Below are positions 26,109 to 35,496 of a stretch of DNA of 64,000 nt, in pieces (within the stretch, counting starts at the first letter, position 1; every line of letters begins with the position of its first letter). The position numbers were made by a program, and so were the translations under genes. The notes beneath the pieces are model-generated. The model was not told where the DNA came from, searched no databases, and saw nothing but the letters and a program-made list of their open reading frames with translations. Location of the stretch: the NCBI GenBank assembly GCA_036504055.1, contig DASXVU010000003.1, positions 1 through 64,000 of the forward strand, written 5' to 3'. The DNA comes from Methanomassiliicoccales archaeon (GTDB lineage: Archaea; Thermoplasmatota; Thermoplasmata; Methanomassiliicoccales; UBA472).

Positions 26109-26119
26109 TTTTGATCACC

Positions 26120-26683
26120 TCAGAACGGAGTGTACACCGAGGCATAGATGGATGCGGGACCCTTGGTCGCCGAGCCGACGTGGTGCGGAACGACCGAGTT
26201 GTAGTACATCGAGTCACCTTCTTCCAGGATGAACGTCTCCTTGCCGTAGATCAGTTCGACCTTGCCCGAAACCACGATGATGAACTCCTCTCCCTCATGG
26301 GACGATAGCTGCCTCTCCCCGCCGCCATTGAACTCGATGTAGAAAGGGTCCATGTGCCTGTCCGTCTTGCCCTTTCCCAGTGCGAAGTAGTGGGCATGGT
26401 CGGGTCCGGCCCCTCTGGCCCCCGGCGTGTCCTCCTTTCGCTCGTTCGCCCGCACGATCAGCGGATCCCCGATGAACTGGTCGTCCATGAAAGTTCCCAG
26501 CCTCTGACCTAGGGCACGGCTGAGCTTGACCAGCACCCCTATGGCCGGATAGGCCTTGTTCTCCTCGATGTTCTTGAGGAGCGTCAGATCCAGACCGGAG
26601 TTCTTGGCCAGATCCTCGGGTGTGAGTCCAAGGCGTTCGCGGTACGTGCGTATTCGGGTTCCGAGCTTTTCCGGAGAAGTCAT
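26120..26683 (-). CDS. XRE-family regulator with cupin domain
   Basis: The 187-residue protein has an N-terminal helix-turn-helix (residues 8-65, LTPEDLAKNSGLDLTLLKNIEE) and a C-terminal cupin barrel (about 105-185; SSHEGEEFIIVVSGKVELIYG and EGDSMYYNSVVPHHV). Such proteins sense small carboxylates or related ligands and control the gene next door. Here that gene is the acyl-CoA synthetase 11 bases downstream. An effector related to its acid substrate is a reasonable inference. Confidence 0.9.
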   Translation of the reverse strand: MTSPEKLGTRIRTYRERLGLTPEDLAKNSGLDLTLLKNIEENKAYPAIGVLVKLSRALGQRLGTFMDDQFIGDPLIVRANERKEDTPGARGAGPDHAHYFALGKGKTDRHMDPFYIEFNGGGERQLSSHEGEEFIIVVSGKVELIYGKETFILEEGDSMYYNSVVPHHVGSATKGPASIYASVYTPF

Positions 26684-26898
26684 TCTATCCCTGCAAATCG
26701 AATTGATGGAACGGACGCCATCGGTCCGATGGACGGCTGGCAGACCGGGTCCTTTGGCAACGAATGCCCTGGTTTTCTATTTTAAGGTTATCTAGAGCGG
26801 TCAAGGTTGATTGTAAGGACCGTCTAAGGTGCGGTCAGCGGTTGGAAGAAAATGAAGCATGAGGCCGAACCAAGTGATTCTACCTCATGCTTGCCCGA

Positions 26899-28307
<1,409 letters not shown>

Positions 28308-28308
<1 letters not shown>

Positions 28309-29363
28309 CACTGCACCTCCTTCATCATTCTGCGTGCCGCCTTGAGCACATCCTCCACCTGGATCAGTATGCCGCCCATGCGGTTCACCAGTCGGACCGG
28401 GGTCCGCACTTCTCGTTCCAAGTGCAGCAGCACGTCGTCCCGATATTGGCCATTGCTCATCTCGGCCACCAGGACTTTCTTGCCCAGCATCACCCGGTTG
28501 AGCTCCCTGGTGGGGAAAGGCATAAGAGAGATCGGCCGGAAGAGACCGGCCTTCACTCCCTCTTTTCTCAGCTGGTCAACCGCTGAACGGGCAACGCGCG
28601 CACTCGTCCCGTAACCGGTAATGATCAGCTCAGCATCCTCGATGAGATACGTTTCGCTCATCGCCTCCTTTTCCATCGAGGCATACTTGGCCTGGAGCAT
28701 CTCGTTATGCTTCTCCATCAACTCCAGGTCCAGGTATATGGATGAGATCAGGTTTCTGCGGGTCTTTGCATCCCCTTGAACGGACCAGGTGGTGGTATCC
28801 GGTTTCTCCGATTCCTTTTCCGGAAGCTTTAGCGATTCTTTGACCTGGCCGAGTGTGGCGTCCGCCAGGATCATCGCCGGATTGCGGTACTTGAAGGCTA
28901 GCTCGAAAGCCTTGATTGTCAGGTCGCACATCTCCTGGACAGAAGCCGGGGCTAGGACAATGGCATGGTAGTTGCCGTGCCCGCCCCCCTTTACCGCCTG
29001 GTTATAATCACCCTGCTCTGGGCCGATATTGCCCAGCCCCGGCCCGGCCCTCATGATGTTGACGATGAGTGCCGGAAGCTGTGCCCCAGCCATATAGGAG
29101 ATGCCTTCCTGCATGAGGCTGATGCCTGGGCCGGACGAGGCGGTCATGGCCAGCTTGCCGCCGCTCGCCGCCCCATAGAGCATGTTGATGGAGGCGGTCT
29201 CGCATTCCGCCTGGAGATATTCCTTGCCCAGCTGAGGGAAAAGTTCCGCCGCTCCCTCTGCTATCTCGCTTGCTGGTGTGATGGGGTAACCGAAATAGAC
29301 GTCGCATCCGGCGTACAGTGCACCGATGACCACGGCGTCATTGCCTTTTGTGAACTTTCTCAT
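28308..29363 (-). CDS. vorB: 2-oxoacid:ferredoxin oxidoreductase alpha subunit (VorB-like)
   Basis: The 351-residue subunit matches the group usually annotated 3-methyl-2-oxobutanoate dehydrogenase subunit VorB. Evidence includes [23 protein letters not shown] near residue 25, [46 protein letters not shown], and [16 protein letters not shown]. It forms the substrate-binding part of the complex. It shares ATGA with the ferredoxin gene upstream and overlaps the beta-gamma fusion gene downstream, so the three genes are one operon. The substrate assignment (branched-chain 2-oxoacids) is from family resemblance. Confidence 0.92.
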
Positions 29364-29605
29364 TTCGTCACCTTCTTTTCGGTATGGACCTCGATGGCAT
29401 AGGGCTCGGGGCAGTTATAGTAACAGATGGAACAACCGGTGCATCCCTCGCCAACATATTCCGCGTGGATGAATCCCTTCTTGTTGATCTTGGTGGACAT
29501 GCGGAGTGCCTTCTTCGGGCAGGCGTTGACGCATCTGCCGCATCCCTTGCACTCGTCCTCGATGATCACGGGACGGGGCAGTCCCGCTTGCTGGGTCTCT
29601 GACAT
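29360..29605 (-). CDS. Ferredoxin subunit of the 2-oxoacid oxidoreductase
   Basis: The 81-residue protein has two [4Fe-4S] motifs: [12 protein letters not shown] and [12 protein letters not shown]. It is the delta-type subunit that takes electrons from the catalytic subunits. It is first in the three-gene operon. The ATG at 29605 gives the normal length; an upstream in-frame start would add 16 unrelated residues. A TTTAAG tract about 30 bases upstream suggests a short or absent leader. Confidence 0.92.
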   Translation of the reverse strand: MSETQQAGLPRPVIIEDECKGCGRCVNACPKKALRMSTKINKKGFIHAEYVGEGCTGCSICYYNCPEPYAIEVHTEKKVTK

Positions 29606-29880
29606 TGAAGCCGCAAATTGAGATGAATCATACTTAAAGCATCGCAAAATCAATAGGTCATATCATTATTTTCACACTTCATATGATAGATTATTCCCAT
29701 AAATGCTGGAACGCACATAGGTCTTACGAACAAGGAGATTAGCGAAGCCACACCCACTGGCCATCTTCGCCATGGCCTCAACGATATTCCACAATGCTGA
29801 GCAAAGGTCCGAGGCGACCATCGAAAGAGACTAATAAATGGCCTGAAATGTAAATCTGACTTGTTTCACACAAATTTTCT

Positions 29881-30213
29881 CTAATCGAATACGAATTCCC
29901 ATGAGTTTCCCTTGACCTTCTTTGCCATGGACATGGCGATCATGCCCGCCTCCAGTCTCGCAACATTCAAAACAGCGGTCGGAACGGAGCAATGAAGGCC
30001 GACCTCGCCATCCTTCATCCTGTCCAGGATCTTGCTGCCGCTCCAATCGGTAATGTCCATTATGTCCAGATGCTCAAGGCCTTCGGCGAATTTTCTCACT
30101 TTTGGGCACGGTGATATGATTTTCACGTGATAACCACCGTTCTCTGCAACGGTTACCTCGATCGTTGTTTGATAACCGCATAAGTTCATGTTCACTTTTG
30201 CCTTGGAAGACAT
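29881..30213 (-). CDS. Small conserved protein, possibly DUF6951-like
   Basis: A soluble 110-residue protein with no membrane segment. It has conserved-looking cysteines (NLCGYQT, ISPCPKVRKFAEGLEHLD, LHCSVPTAVLNVARLEAGM). The last motif resembles a small family from methanogens of unknown function that I recall as DUF6951; I hold this loosely. It is divergent from the fmdE-like operon with 104 bases between, and the palindromic TATA-like GTATATAC (30266-30273) could serve both directions, so it may share regulation with that operon. Confidence 0.7.
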   Translation of the reverse strand: MSSKAKVNMNLCGYQTTIEVTVAENGGYHVKIISPCPKVRKFAEGLEHLDIMDITDWSGSKILDRMKDGEVGLHCSVPTAVLNVARLEAGMIAMSMAKKVKGNSWEFVFD

Positions 30214-30265
30214 GGGACATCCTCATGAATTATTCTTGGTCCAGATGAATGGTCAGGGACAAAGG

Positions 30266-30273
30266 GTATATAC
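30266..30273. promoter_or_regulatory. Palindromic TATA-like box between the DUF6951-like and fmdE-like genes
   Basis: GTATATAC reads the same on both strands. For the fmdE-like gene it would place the transcription start near 30293, inside the inverted repeat at 30284-30303. Confidence 0.6.
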
Positions 30274-30283
30274 TCTAGGCAAT

Positions 30284-30303
30284 ATTTCAACATATCTTGA
30301 AAT
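30284..30303. promoter_or_regulatory. ArsR-type operator candidate upstream of the fmdE-like operon
   Basis: ATTTCAACATATCTTGAAAT is a perfect inverted repeat with 7-base arms and a 6-base spacer. It covers the predicted transcription start. The core TTCAA-N6-TTGAA, including CA after the left arm, recurs upstream of acr3 at 33070-33085. Confidence 0.7.
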
Positions 30304-30317
30304 GAGGTTTGGATGAA

Positions 30318-30953
30318 ATGAACCACACAAAGTTCGAGATTCCGGAATGGACATGGGTATTCCATGGGCACGTCTGCCCGTTCATGCCCATCGGGTACAG
30401 AATGGGAATCCTGGGCCTAAAAGAGCTAGGAATCGAGAGGGTCAAAGACCATGGTGCATTCGCCTTCTCGGAGATGGGGGTTGGCCATCCGCAAACTTGC
30501 ATGATGGATGGTGCCATGTCCGCCACTGGATGCACTTATGGCAAATTGATGATGGAACGGCTGGATTACGGGAAGGTAGCCACTATACTCTATGCCCCAG
30601 GAAAGGGAGCTGTGAGAGTATATCTTCGTTCAGAGTTCCAGGACGCGCTGGGCAAGTTCGAGTTCTTCGACTACCGGAAGAAGGGTGTGGAGCCTTCTAA
30701 TGTCCCTGAAGCGGTAGTCGCCGAGGTGGTCGATATGGTGCTGAATGCATCTGATGAGGATATGTTCAAAGTAGAGAGACTGCCCGATTTCACCTTCAGC
30801 CGGCCAAAGGGATCGTTCTCGAAGGGCAAATGCACCAAGTGCGGCGAGTATGTATTCGAACGATATTTGCGCATGGTCGATGGCAAGCCGATGTGCATAC
30901 CTTGCTCGGAGTATACCCAGACCTGGGTCAATGTATTGAAGGGAATACAGTAG
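30318..30953 (+). CDS. FmdE-family protein with C-terminal zinc finger
   Basis: The 211-residue protein has an FmdE domain (residues 1-150) with the conserved GHVCPFMPIGYRMG and the MDGAMSATGCTYGK metal/cofactor region, and a C-terminal zinc finger (CTKCGEYV and CIPCSEY, about 175-200). FmdE was named from the molybdenum formylmethanofuran dehydrogenase operon; in other settings the family is linked to metal or cofactor handling, and its exact role is not settled. No dehydrogenase gene is near. It is first in an operon with a TauE-type transporter and a TBP-like protein, behind an ArsR-like operator. The ATG at 30318 is preferred to TTG 30309. Confidence 0.88.
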   Translation: MNHTKFEIPEWTWVFHGHVCPFMPIGYRMGILGLKELGIERVKDHGAFAFSEMGVGHPQTCMMDGAMSATGCTYGKLMMERLDYGKVATILYAPGKGAVRVYLRSEFQDALGKFEFFDYRKKGVEPSNVPEAVVAEVVDMVLNASDEDMFKVERLPDFTFSRPKGSFSKGKCTKCGEYVFERYLRMVDGKPMCIPCSEYTQTWVNVLKGIQ

Positions 30954-30961
30954 GGATATCC

Positions 30962-31729
30962 ATGGACGGGTTGTTCTGGGTCGCCGTTATCTCCGTATTT
31001 CTGGTCTCGATCATCTTCTCGATGTTCGGACAGGGTGGCGGCTCTCTCTACACTCCGATCCTATTCCTACTGGGTTATACGGCCTTCATATCGGTATCGA
31101 CATCGTTGGTGCTCAACCTTTTCACGGCCGCTTCTGCCTCCATTGTCTACTTTCGCCAGAAATTGATTGACATGAAAATGTCGGCAGCATTCATCCCTGG
31201 GATTTGTATCGGCTCCCTAATCGGGGGTGTCCTCGGCAATTTCGTCGATCCAACCATTTTGATGTGGTTATTTGTCATCTTTCTCATTGGTGCTGGGGCC
31301 AGGATGATCTACACAATGCGGGATAAGAAGGCGGAAAGCGAGGTCTGCCCCACCGGTTTTTCCGGGAGAATGTATGCCACGATCGTCTTCGTCAGCTTCC
31401 TGGTGGGTATCTTGTCGGGACTGCTGGGCGTTGGAGGCGGCATCATTATCGTACCGTTTCTCATATTCATCTGCAAATATCCAACAAAGAACTCAGCCGG
31501 GACGGTTTCGTTCATAATCATTTTCTCTTCGATGTTTGGGGTCATAGGTCATTCGGCTTTCGGAGCCCTCGAAGTAACTCTGATTGTTGCAACAGGCATA
31601 GCAGTGCTCATCGGCGCATCGATAGGGGCAAGATTGACCGTGAAGCTAAGATCCAACTGGATCAAGGTCGGTTTCGGACTGATCATGTGGGTCTTTGCCA
31701 TACAATTGATACTAAGATTGCTGACTTGA
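30962..31729 (+). CDS. TauE/SafE-family transporter
   Basis: The 255-residue membrane protein has about eight helices arranged as two repeats, each opening with a glycine-rich motif (MFGQGGGSLYTPILFLLG; LLGVGGGIIIVPFLIFIC). The family exports or imports sulfur-containing anions such as sulfite or sulfoacetate, and some members handle thiosulfate or other oxyanions. It starts eight bases after the fmdE-like gene. In an ArsR-controlled operon, transport of an arsenic- or thiol-related anion is a possibility but not shown. Confidence 0.9.
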   Translation: MDGLFWVAVISVFLVSIIFSMFGQGGGSLYTPILFLLGYTAFISVSTSLVLNLFTAASASIVYFRQKLIDMKMSAAFIPGICIGSLIGGVLGNFVDPTILMWLFVIFLIGAGARMIYTMRDKKAESEVCPTGFSGRMYATIVFVSFLVGILSGLLGVGGGIIIVPFLIFICKYPTKNSAGTVSFIIIFSSMFGVIGHSAFGALEVTLIVATGIAVLIGASIGARLTVKLRSNWIKVGFGLIMWVFAIQLILRLLT

Positions 31730-31749
31730 TCACTAAGGGGGCAATAGTA

Positions 31750-32052
31750 ATGAAGTTCAGAATTAGAAAACTCTGCTCGTCGACGGAAGAGTACGAGGCG
31801 ATGGCTGATGGACCAATAGATCTGGACTCCCTGAGCGTTGCTCTTTCAAAGCGTCCTAGCATCAATGTCACGTATAGTCCGTTATTACTCACCATCCTTT
31901 TTGAGGACGAGGGGGTTGTCATAAAGTTATATTCCAATGGGAATGCCTTGATCTATGCCAACACGAAAAGGGACGTAGAGAGCGCATGTTCCGAATTAGC
32001 CCAGGCCGTTCGAGAGAGTAACGATTCAAACAGATCTGAAATACAAAATTGA
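31750..32052 (+). CDS. Small protein resembling one TBP repeat
   Basis: The 100-residue protein follows the transporter gene by 20 bases, with GGGGG as ribosome-binding site. Residues 22-90 align by eye with a single repeat of archaeal TATA-binding protein: IDLDSLSVAL at the place of IDLEEVA, then LYSNGNALIYANTKRDVESA in place of FRSGKVNCTGAKSKEEA. True TBP has two repeats in one chain; here there is only one, with different DNA-contact residues. Other proteins use the same helix-grip-like fold, so the similarity may be structural only. Poly-T (seven T) lies 15 bases after the stop. Confidence 0.7.
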   Translation: MKFRIRKLCSSTEEYEAMADGPIDLDSLSVALSKRPSINVTYSPLLLTILFEDEGVVIKLYSNGNALIYANTKRDVESACSELAQAVRESNDSNRSEIQN

Positions 32053-32066
32053 TCAACATCGGTCTG

Positions 32067-32073
32067 TTTTTTT
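32067..32073 (+). terminator. T7 run ending the fmdE-like operon
   Basis: Seven consecutive T bases 15 bases after the stop codon of the TBP-like gene. This fits an archaeal oligo-T terminator. Confidence 0.6.
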
Positions 32074-32397
32074 CGTTATATCAACATTAATTGAAATTAG
32101 AACATCATGAGCGACATATCGACCTTCTCTGAGTGAGGACAGAATTTGCATTATAACATTGTACTGACTAGTTACGATCGATCTGAAATCTCATTGTTCA
32201 GTCTCAAGGAGGCTAGCCGAGGACATACTCGATACTTCCCGAATGGTTTACAAAAAGGTCTGCCCTGAACGAATTCCTTAATAGAATTCCAGACTCCCTA
32301 AGGACCAGCATAAGGAGGTATTTGAGGTCGTTTGTCTCCTCTTCCATTCTTCAAACATTCTATTTCTTGAGCCGTTCATTCGGAAATCTGGATAATT
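32074..32397. other. Gene-free stretch between convergent operons
   Basis: No convincing gene on either strand. It holds two GAATTC sites (32271-32276 and 32284-32289) and a lone AAGGAGG (32311-32317) with no credible start behind it. It separates the convergent fmdE-like operon and arsR. Confidence 0.5.
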
Positions 32398-32772
32398 TTA
32401 GAATGCTATCAATGACTTCCCCATCTCTGTCAGCATATAGATACGCCATTTCTTACGCGGGGAAGAGGTGATCAGTTTCGCTTGTTCCAGGATGTTGAGA
32501 TGATATGACAGACGAGAATCGGATAGTTCGGTTATCTCCTTAAGAATGCAGGGGCACAGGTCGATGACGAGGAGAGCATGCAGGATCTGCAACCGTATCG
32601 GGTCTGATACCGCCTGAAAACGTTCCGCTTCAGAAGTAAGATTTTCCTGGTCAGGGACAAGCTTTCTCAATCCCTCCAATCCACCTCGCTCGTTCAGGGC
32701 CTCTTCCATTTCCTTTGGAAGGTTCATCACATCCGTACAACAATCTTTCTTCGACGTACTTTTCCCGGCCAT
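32398..32772 (-). CDS. arsR: ArsR-family arsenic-type repressor
   Basis: The 124-residue winged-helix protein has the HTH region EITELSDSRLSYHLNILEQAKLI and the As(III)-sensing pattern in the preceding helix, LCPCIL, equivalent to the ELCVCDL of classical ArsR. A second cysteine pair lies near the N-terminus (KKDCCTDVM). The ATG at 32772 follows GAGGAC; a longer form from 32820 is possible. It is divergent from acr3 with about 350 bases between. Its likely sites are the inverted repeats at 33070-33085 and 30284-30303. No copy of that repeat lies directly before arsR itself, so autoregulation is not evident. Confidence 0.92.
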   Translation of the reverse strand: MAGKSTSKKDCCTDVMNLPKEMEEALNERGGLEGLRKLVPDQENLTSEAERFQAVSDPIRLQILHALLVIDLCPCILKEITELSDSRLSYHLNILEQAKLITSSPRKKWRIYMLTEMGKSLIAF

Positions 32773-33044
32773 GTCTTGTCCTCTGCGCTCCTGAAGTAAT
32801 AAAGAGTATCCATTATCCATTTATTGATTTCAGCATCTTCCCTTGCATCAGATATTCCTTGAACCCGTGGGTCCATTATCAGCTCCAGGGAAGACCCATT
32901 TAGCCCCATAATGACTAGAGAGTGTTTTTCAACCTTCGTCCATCGGTGACATTGCGGAATTGTGAGCGCATATTCACAAAAGGTTCTTCATTTGAACCAT
33001 CCAGGCGTCGTGCATTGGAATGAGTATAACAATGGTCAGGAACC

Positions 33045-33053
33045 TATTTATAT
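33045..33053 (+). promoter_or_regulatory. TATA-like box for acr3
   Basis: TATTTATAT, about 70 bases before the ATG. The predicted start site near 33075 falls inside the inverted repeat at 33070-33085, the same geometry as at the fmdE-like operon. Confidence 0.6.
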
Positions 33054-33069
33054 CGACCAAATGCTTCAC

Positions 33070-33085
33070 TTCAACAATAATTGAA
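33070..33085. promoter_or_regulatory. ArsR-type operator candidate upstream of acr3
   Basis: TTCAACAATAATTGAA: 5-base arms with a 6-base spacer, over the predicted transcription start. Together with the longer repeat at 30284-30303 it defines TTCAACAnnnnTTGAA-type sites as the candidate ArsR target. Confidence 0.7.
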
Positions 33086-33121
33086 ACAAGATGGCCAGGG
33101 ACCATTAATTAGGGGGATTTG

Positions 33122-34240
33122 ATGAGCGAGACCGTAGAGGAAAATAGCCCGGCTCCAAGCGGATTGAAGAAACTGTCGTTCTTGAATAGGTATCTGACCG
33201 TTTGGATCTTTGCCGCCATGGGATTAGGCGTTGTCCTCGGAGTCTCCATTCCGGGATTCGCGGATTCCTTGAACAAGATGAGCGTCGGCACCACCTCGAT
33301 CCCGATCGCCATCGGCCTGATACTCATGATGTATCCTCCTTTGGCCAAAGTTAAGTATGAAGAGCTTAGCCAGATTACGAAGCAGCCAGAGGCTAAGAAG
33401 ATGTTCTCAACGTCCCTGCTGCTGAATTACGTCGTCGGCCCGTTGCTGATGTTCGCCCTGGCCTGGATCTTCCTTCCGGACCAACCATTATACCGAATCG
33501 GTCTAATATTGACGGGGGTAGCGAGATGCATCGCCATGGTCCTGGTGTGGAACCAGCTCGCCGAAGGAGATAGCGAGTATGTAGCAATCCTCGTCGCTCT
33601 GAATTCCATATTCCAGATAGTCCTCTACTCGTTCTACGCATATTTCCTGATCTCTGTGCTATCGGACGTTGTATCACCGGGATCCGGAGTGGCGGTGGAC
33701 ATCTCGATCGTTTCCGTTGCCATAAGCGTGATAATCTATCTTGGGATACCGTTCTTCGCCGGTGTTATCAGCCGATACACTCTGAGACCAAGATTGGGAG
33801 CAGACTGGTATGACAACAAGTTCATGCCGGTCGCGGGGAAGGTCTCCCTGCTGGCTTTGCTCTTCACCATCGTGGTCATGTTCTCGTTGAGAGCCCAGTC
33901 GATCGTAGACACACCGTTTGATGTGGTAAGGATCGCGATCCCGTTGGTCATTTACTTCGCGATCATGTTCCTGCTGTCGTTCTGGCTTTCCATGCGGCTC
34001 AGGATCGATTACGGTCATGCCGCTGCCCAATCGTTCACCGCGGCGAGCAACAACTTCGAACTGGCGATCGCAGTCGCCGTTGGCGTGTTCGGCATATCCT
34101 CGGCAGTCGCGTTCGCGGCCGTCATCGGACCGCTGGTGGAAGTGCCAGCGCTAATTTCACTGGTGAACCTGTCCTTGTACTTCAAACGGAAGTACTACGA
34201 TGTGGGTGGGAAATTCAGGGGGAGGACACAGGAAGTCTGA
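33122..34240 (+). CDS. acr3: Arsenite efflux transporter Acr3
   Basis: The 372-residue membrane protein with ten helices belongs to the Acr3/BART family and exports As(OH)3 by proton-coupled antiport. The essential conserved cysteine is present in GVARCIAMVLVWNQLAEGD (Cys136), and the late motif FTAASNNFELAIAVAVGVFG is typical. The ATG at 33122 follows GGGGG; a TTG one codon earlier is unlikely. It is the first gene of a five-gene same-strand group up to 36498 and lies opposite arsR. Confidence 0.95.
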   Translation: MSETVEENSPAPSGLKKLSFLNRYLTVWIFAAMGLGVVLGVSIPGFADSLNKMSVGTTSIPIAIGLILMMYPPLAKVKYEELSQITKQPEAKKMFSTSLLLNYVVGPLLMFALAWIFLPDQPLYRIGLILTGVARCIAMVLVWNQLAEGDSEYVAILVALNSIFQIVLYSFYAYFLISVLSDVVSPGSGVAVDISIVSVAISVIIYLGIPFFAGVISRYTLRPRLGADWYDNKFMPVAGKVSLLALLFTIVVMFSLRAQSIVDTPFDVVRIAIPLVIYFAIMFLLSFWLSMRLRIDYGHAAAQSFTAASNNFELAIAVAVGVFGISSAVAFAAVIGPLVEVPALISLVNLSLYFKRKYYDVGGKFRGRTQEV

Positions 34241-34241
34241 T

Positions 34242-34478
34242 ATGATGGACCCCCGCACCAAGGAGCTAGCGGCCATCGCAGCCTCGGTGGCCGGCCGTTG
34301 CCAACCCTGTTTCAAGCATCACCTCGGCAAGGCGCTGGAGCTGGGGATCGGCGAGGATGACATCAAAGAAATAATCACATTAGCTGAACGAGTCGGCGGC
34401 GCTGGGGGCCAGCGCATGTCCGGTTTCGTCGAGATCACCATGAAGGAAACGAAGAAGGAGGAATCAAATGGCCATTGA
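34242..34478 (+). CDS. AhpD-like carboxymuconolactone decarboxylase family protein
   Basis: The 78-residue all-helical protein carries the AhpD-type redox motif CQPCFKHH (CxxC followed by His). Family members act as peroxidase-linked disulfide reductases or as thiol-disulfide partners. It starts one base after the acr3 stop and ends inside the next gene, so translation is coupled. A role as thiol reductant for arsenate/arsenite chemistry or for the following corrinoid-domain protein is a reasonable inference. The start may be ATG 34242 or 34245. Confidence 0.85.
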   Translation: MMDPRTKELAAIAASVAGRCQPCFKHHLGKALELGIGEDDIKEIITLAERVGGAGGQRMSGFVEITMKETKKEESNGH

Positions 34479-35064
34479 AGAGATAGACCTGTATAAGTTG
34501 AAAGCTGAAGATCTTGTGAAGTACCTGCCTGGACAGGATAAGGGCTGGGCCGAATTCGCTCAGAAATTGATCGACAAGAATGCAAAGGCGGTTGACTGCC
34601 CGAAGATCGAAAAGAAGATGGCCGAGGCGATCGACGCGGTGCTGAGCATCGATATCCGCCTACCAGAGAGCGACCCCATGCAACAGAAGGTGCCGGAGAA
34701 GCTATTCGAGTACAACTCGCCTGACGATAGCTCGCCGGTATTGATCACGGGCAACTCTATCATCACGCACCAGATATTGAAGCTGATCTTGGACAAGACC
34801 AAGGTCAAGGCGTATCTTGTGCCGGTCGATACGATCGGCTACACCTTCGACAACTCCGTCGTTGCAGGGGCGCTCACACCGATGGCGGTCATGAAGGCGA
34901 TCAATGAGAGCGGTGTCGGCAGCAAAACATCGGCAAGAAAAGCGATCATTTCTAGCCTGGCAAGCGAGCAGAAGAGCGGAATCGAGCGGATCACCCGATG
35001 GGCGTTGGAGCTCGGACCGGTCAGCGGCTTCGAGCTTCCGTTGTACCTTATCGCCAGGGGTTAA
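34468..35064 (+). CDS. Stand-alone domain like the C-terminal corrinoid domain of the acetyl-CoA synthase corrinoid protein (CdhE/AcsC, HgcA-like)
   Basis: The 198-residue protein aligns by eye with the C-terminal B12-binding domain of the corrinoid iron-sulfur protein large subunit, also found in the mercury methylator HgcA. Evidence: VLITGNSIITHQILKLIL (residues 91-108), VDTIGYTFDNSVVAGAL (120-136) in place of the corrinoid loop NxWxAxGK, the ARKAIIS segment and ELGPVSGFELPLYL near the end. The loop lacks the Trp and Cys of HgcA, so it is not HgcA. The TIM barrel and [4Fe-4S] parts of CdhE are absent. Residues 1-80 are helical and unassigned. Coupled to acr3 and the AhpD-like gene, it may be a corrinoid- or metal-binding part of an arsenic response. 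Corrinoid binding is not proven. Confidence 0.78.
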   Translation: MAIEEIDLYKLKAEDLVKYLPGQDKGWAEFAQKLIDKNAKAVDCPKIEKKMAEAIDAVLSIDIRLPESDPMQQKVPEKLFEYNSPDDSSPVLITGNSIITHQILKLILDKTKVKAYLVPVDTIGYTFDNSVVAGALTPMAVMKAINESGVGSKTSARKAIISSLASEQKSGIERITRWALELGPVSGFELPLYLIARG

Positions 35065-35119
35065 GCCATCAAGCCACTACCTATCATGTAAGGGCACAGT
35101 ATGCGAGAGCGGGCAGTCC

Positions 35120-35398
35120 ATGGTTTCGAAATTGTATCGTATCGTGAAAGTGAGGAAGGAAGAGCCCGCTCCATGGCTTCAGGGAGAGGTCAAAAGGCAC
35201 TGCATCAGATGTGAATCGGTCGTGGAAAGGATGGACCCCATGTGTCCGGTCTGTTCTTTACCGCTCCGTAAGGAGTGCCCTGTATGCCATTATTGGGTTG
35301 AAATGGACACTACGTTCTGCGTTTCCTGCAGGCACCCCTTCCCATTGCCGTATCCGAGGAAAGCAACGATCAAGATGTGGCACGATAAGATCGATTGA
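35120..35398 (+). CDS. Double zinc-ribbon protein
   Basis: A basic 92-residue protein with four CxxC knuckles (CIRC, CPVC, CPVC, CVSC) between residues 33 and 75, enough for two zinc sites. A short N-terminal strand region precedes them (MVSKLYRIVKVRKEE). Such small ribbons bind nucleic acids or proteins or act as metal chaperones. It lies between the corrinoid-domain gene and the MtaA-like gene in the arsenic locus, 55 bases after the former. Its function is unknown. Confidence 0.7.
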   Translation: MVSKLYRIVKVRKEEPAPWLQGEVKRHCIRCESVVERMDPMCPVCSLPLRKECPVCHYWVEMDTTFCVSCRHPFPLPYPRKATIKMWHDKID

Positions 35399-35496
35399 GA
35401 ATTGAAGAACATGGCGAACGATCCGTATATCGTCAAAACAAATTTATTCGAGGTCTATTCGATCTATCTGATTCCGGGGGCACCATTCTGCTGACC

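Larger units (their letters stand above)
32773..33121. promoter_or_regulatory. arsR-acr3 divergent intergenic region
   Basis: This region holds the promoters of arsR and acr3. Besides the operator at 33070 it has TTGTGA-N8-TCACAA (32960-32979) and GGTTC-N7-GAACC (32982-32998), two further imperfect palindromes. For acr3, TATTTATAT (33045-33053) is the best TATA match. No gene is seen. Confidence 0.6.

Noticed and set aside
30532-30538. GCCACTG, the B12-box core of cobalamin riboswitches.
   Set aside because: It lies inside the fmdE-like coding sequence and no riboswitch fold surrounds it.
32956-32979. GGAATTGTGAGCGC followed by TCACAA resembles the bacterial lac operator.
   Set aside because: There is no LacI-type gene in the window and the second half differs. 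It is most likely chance, though the TTGTGA-N8-TCACAA repeat itself may be a real archaeal site.
34468-35064. Identification as the mercury methylation protein HgcA.
   Set aside because: The protein lacks the membrane domain and the NVWCAAGK cysteine, and no HgcB ferredoxin gene is adjacent.
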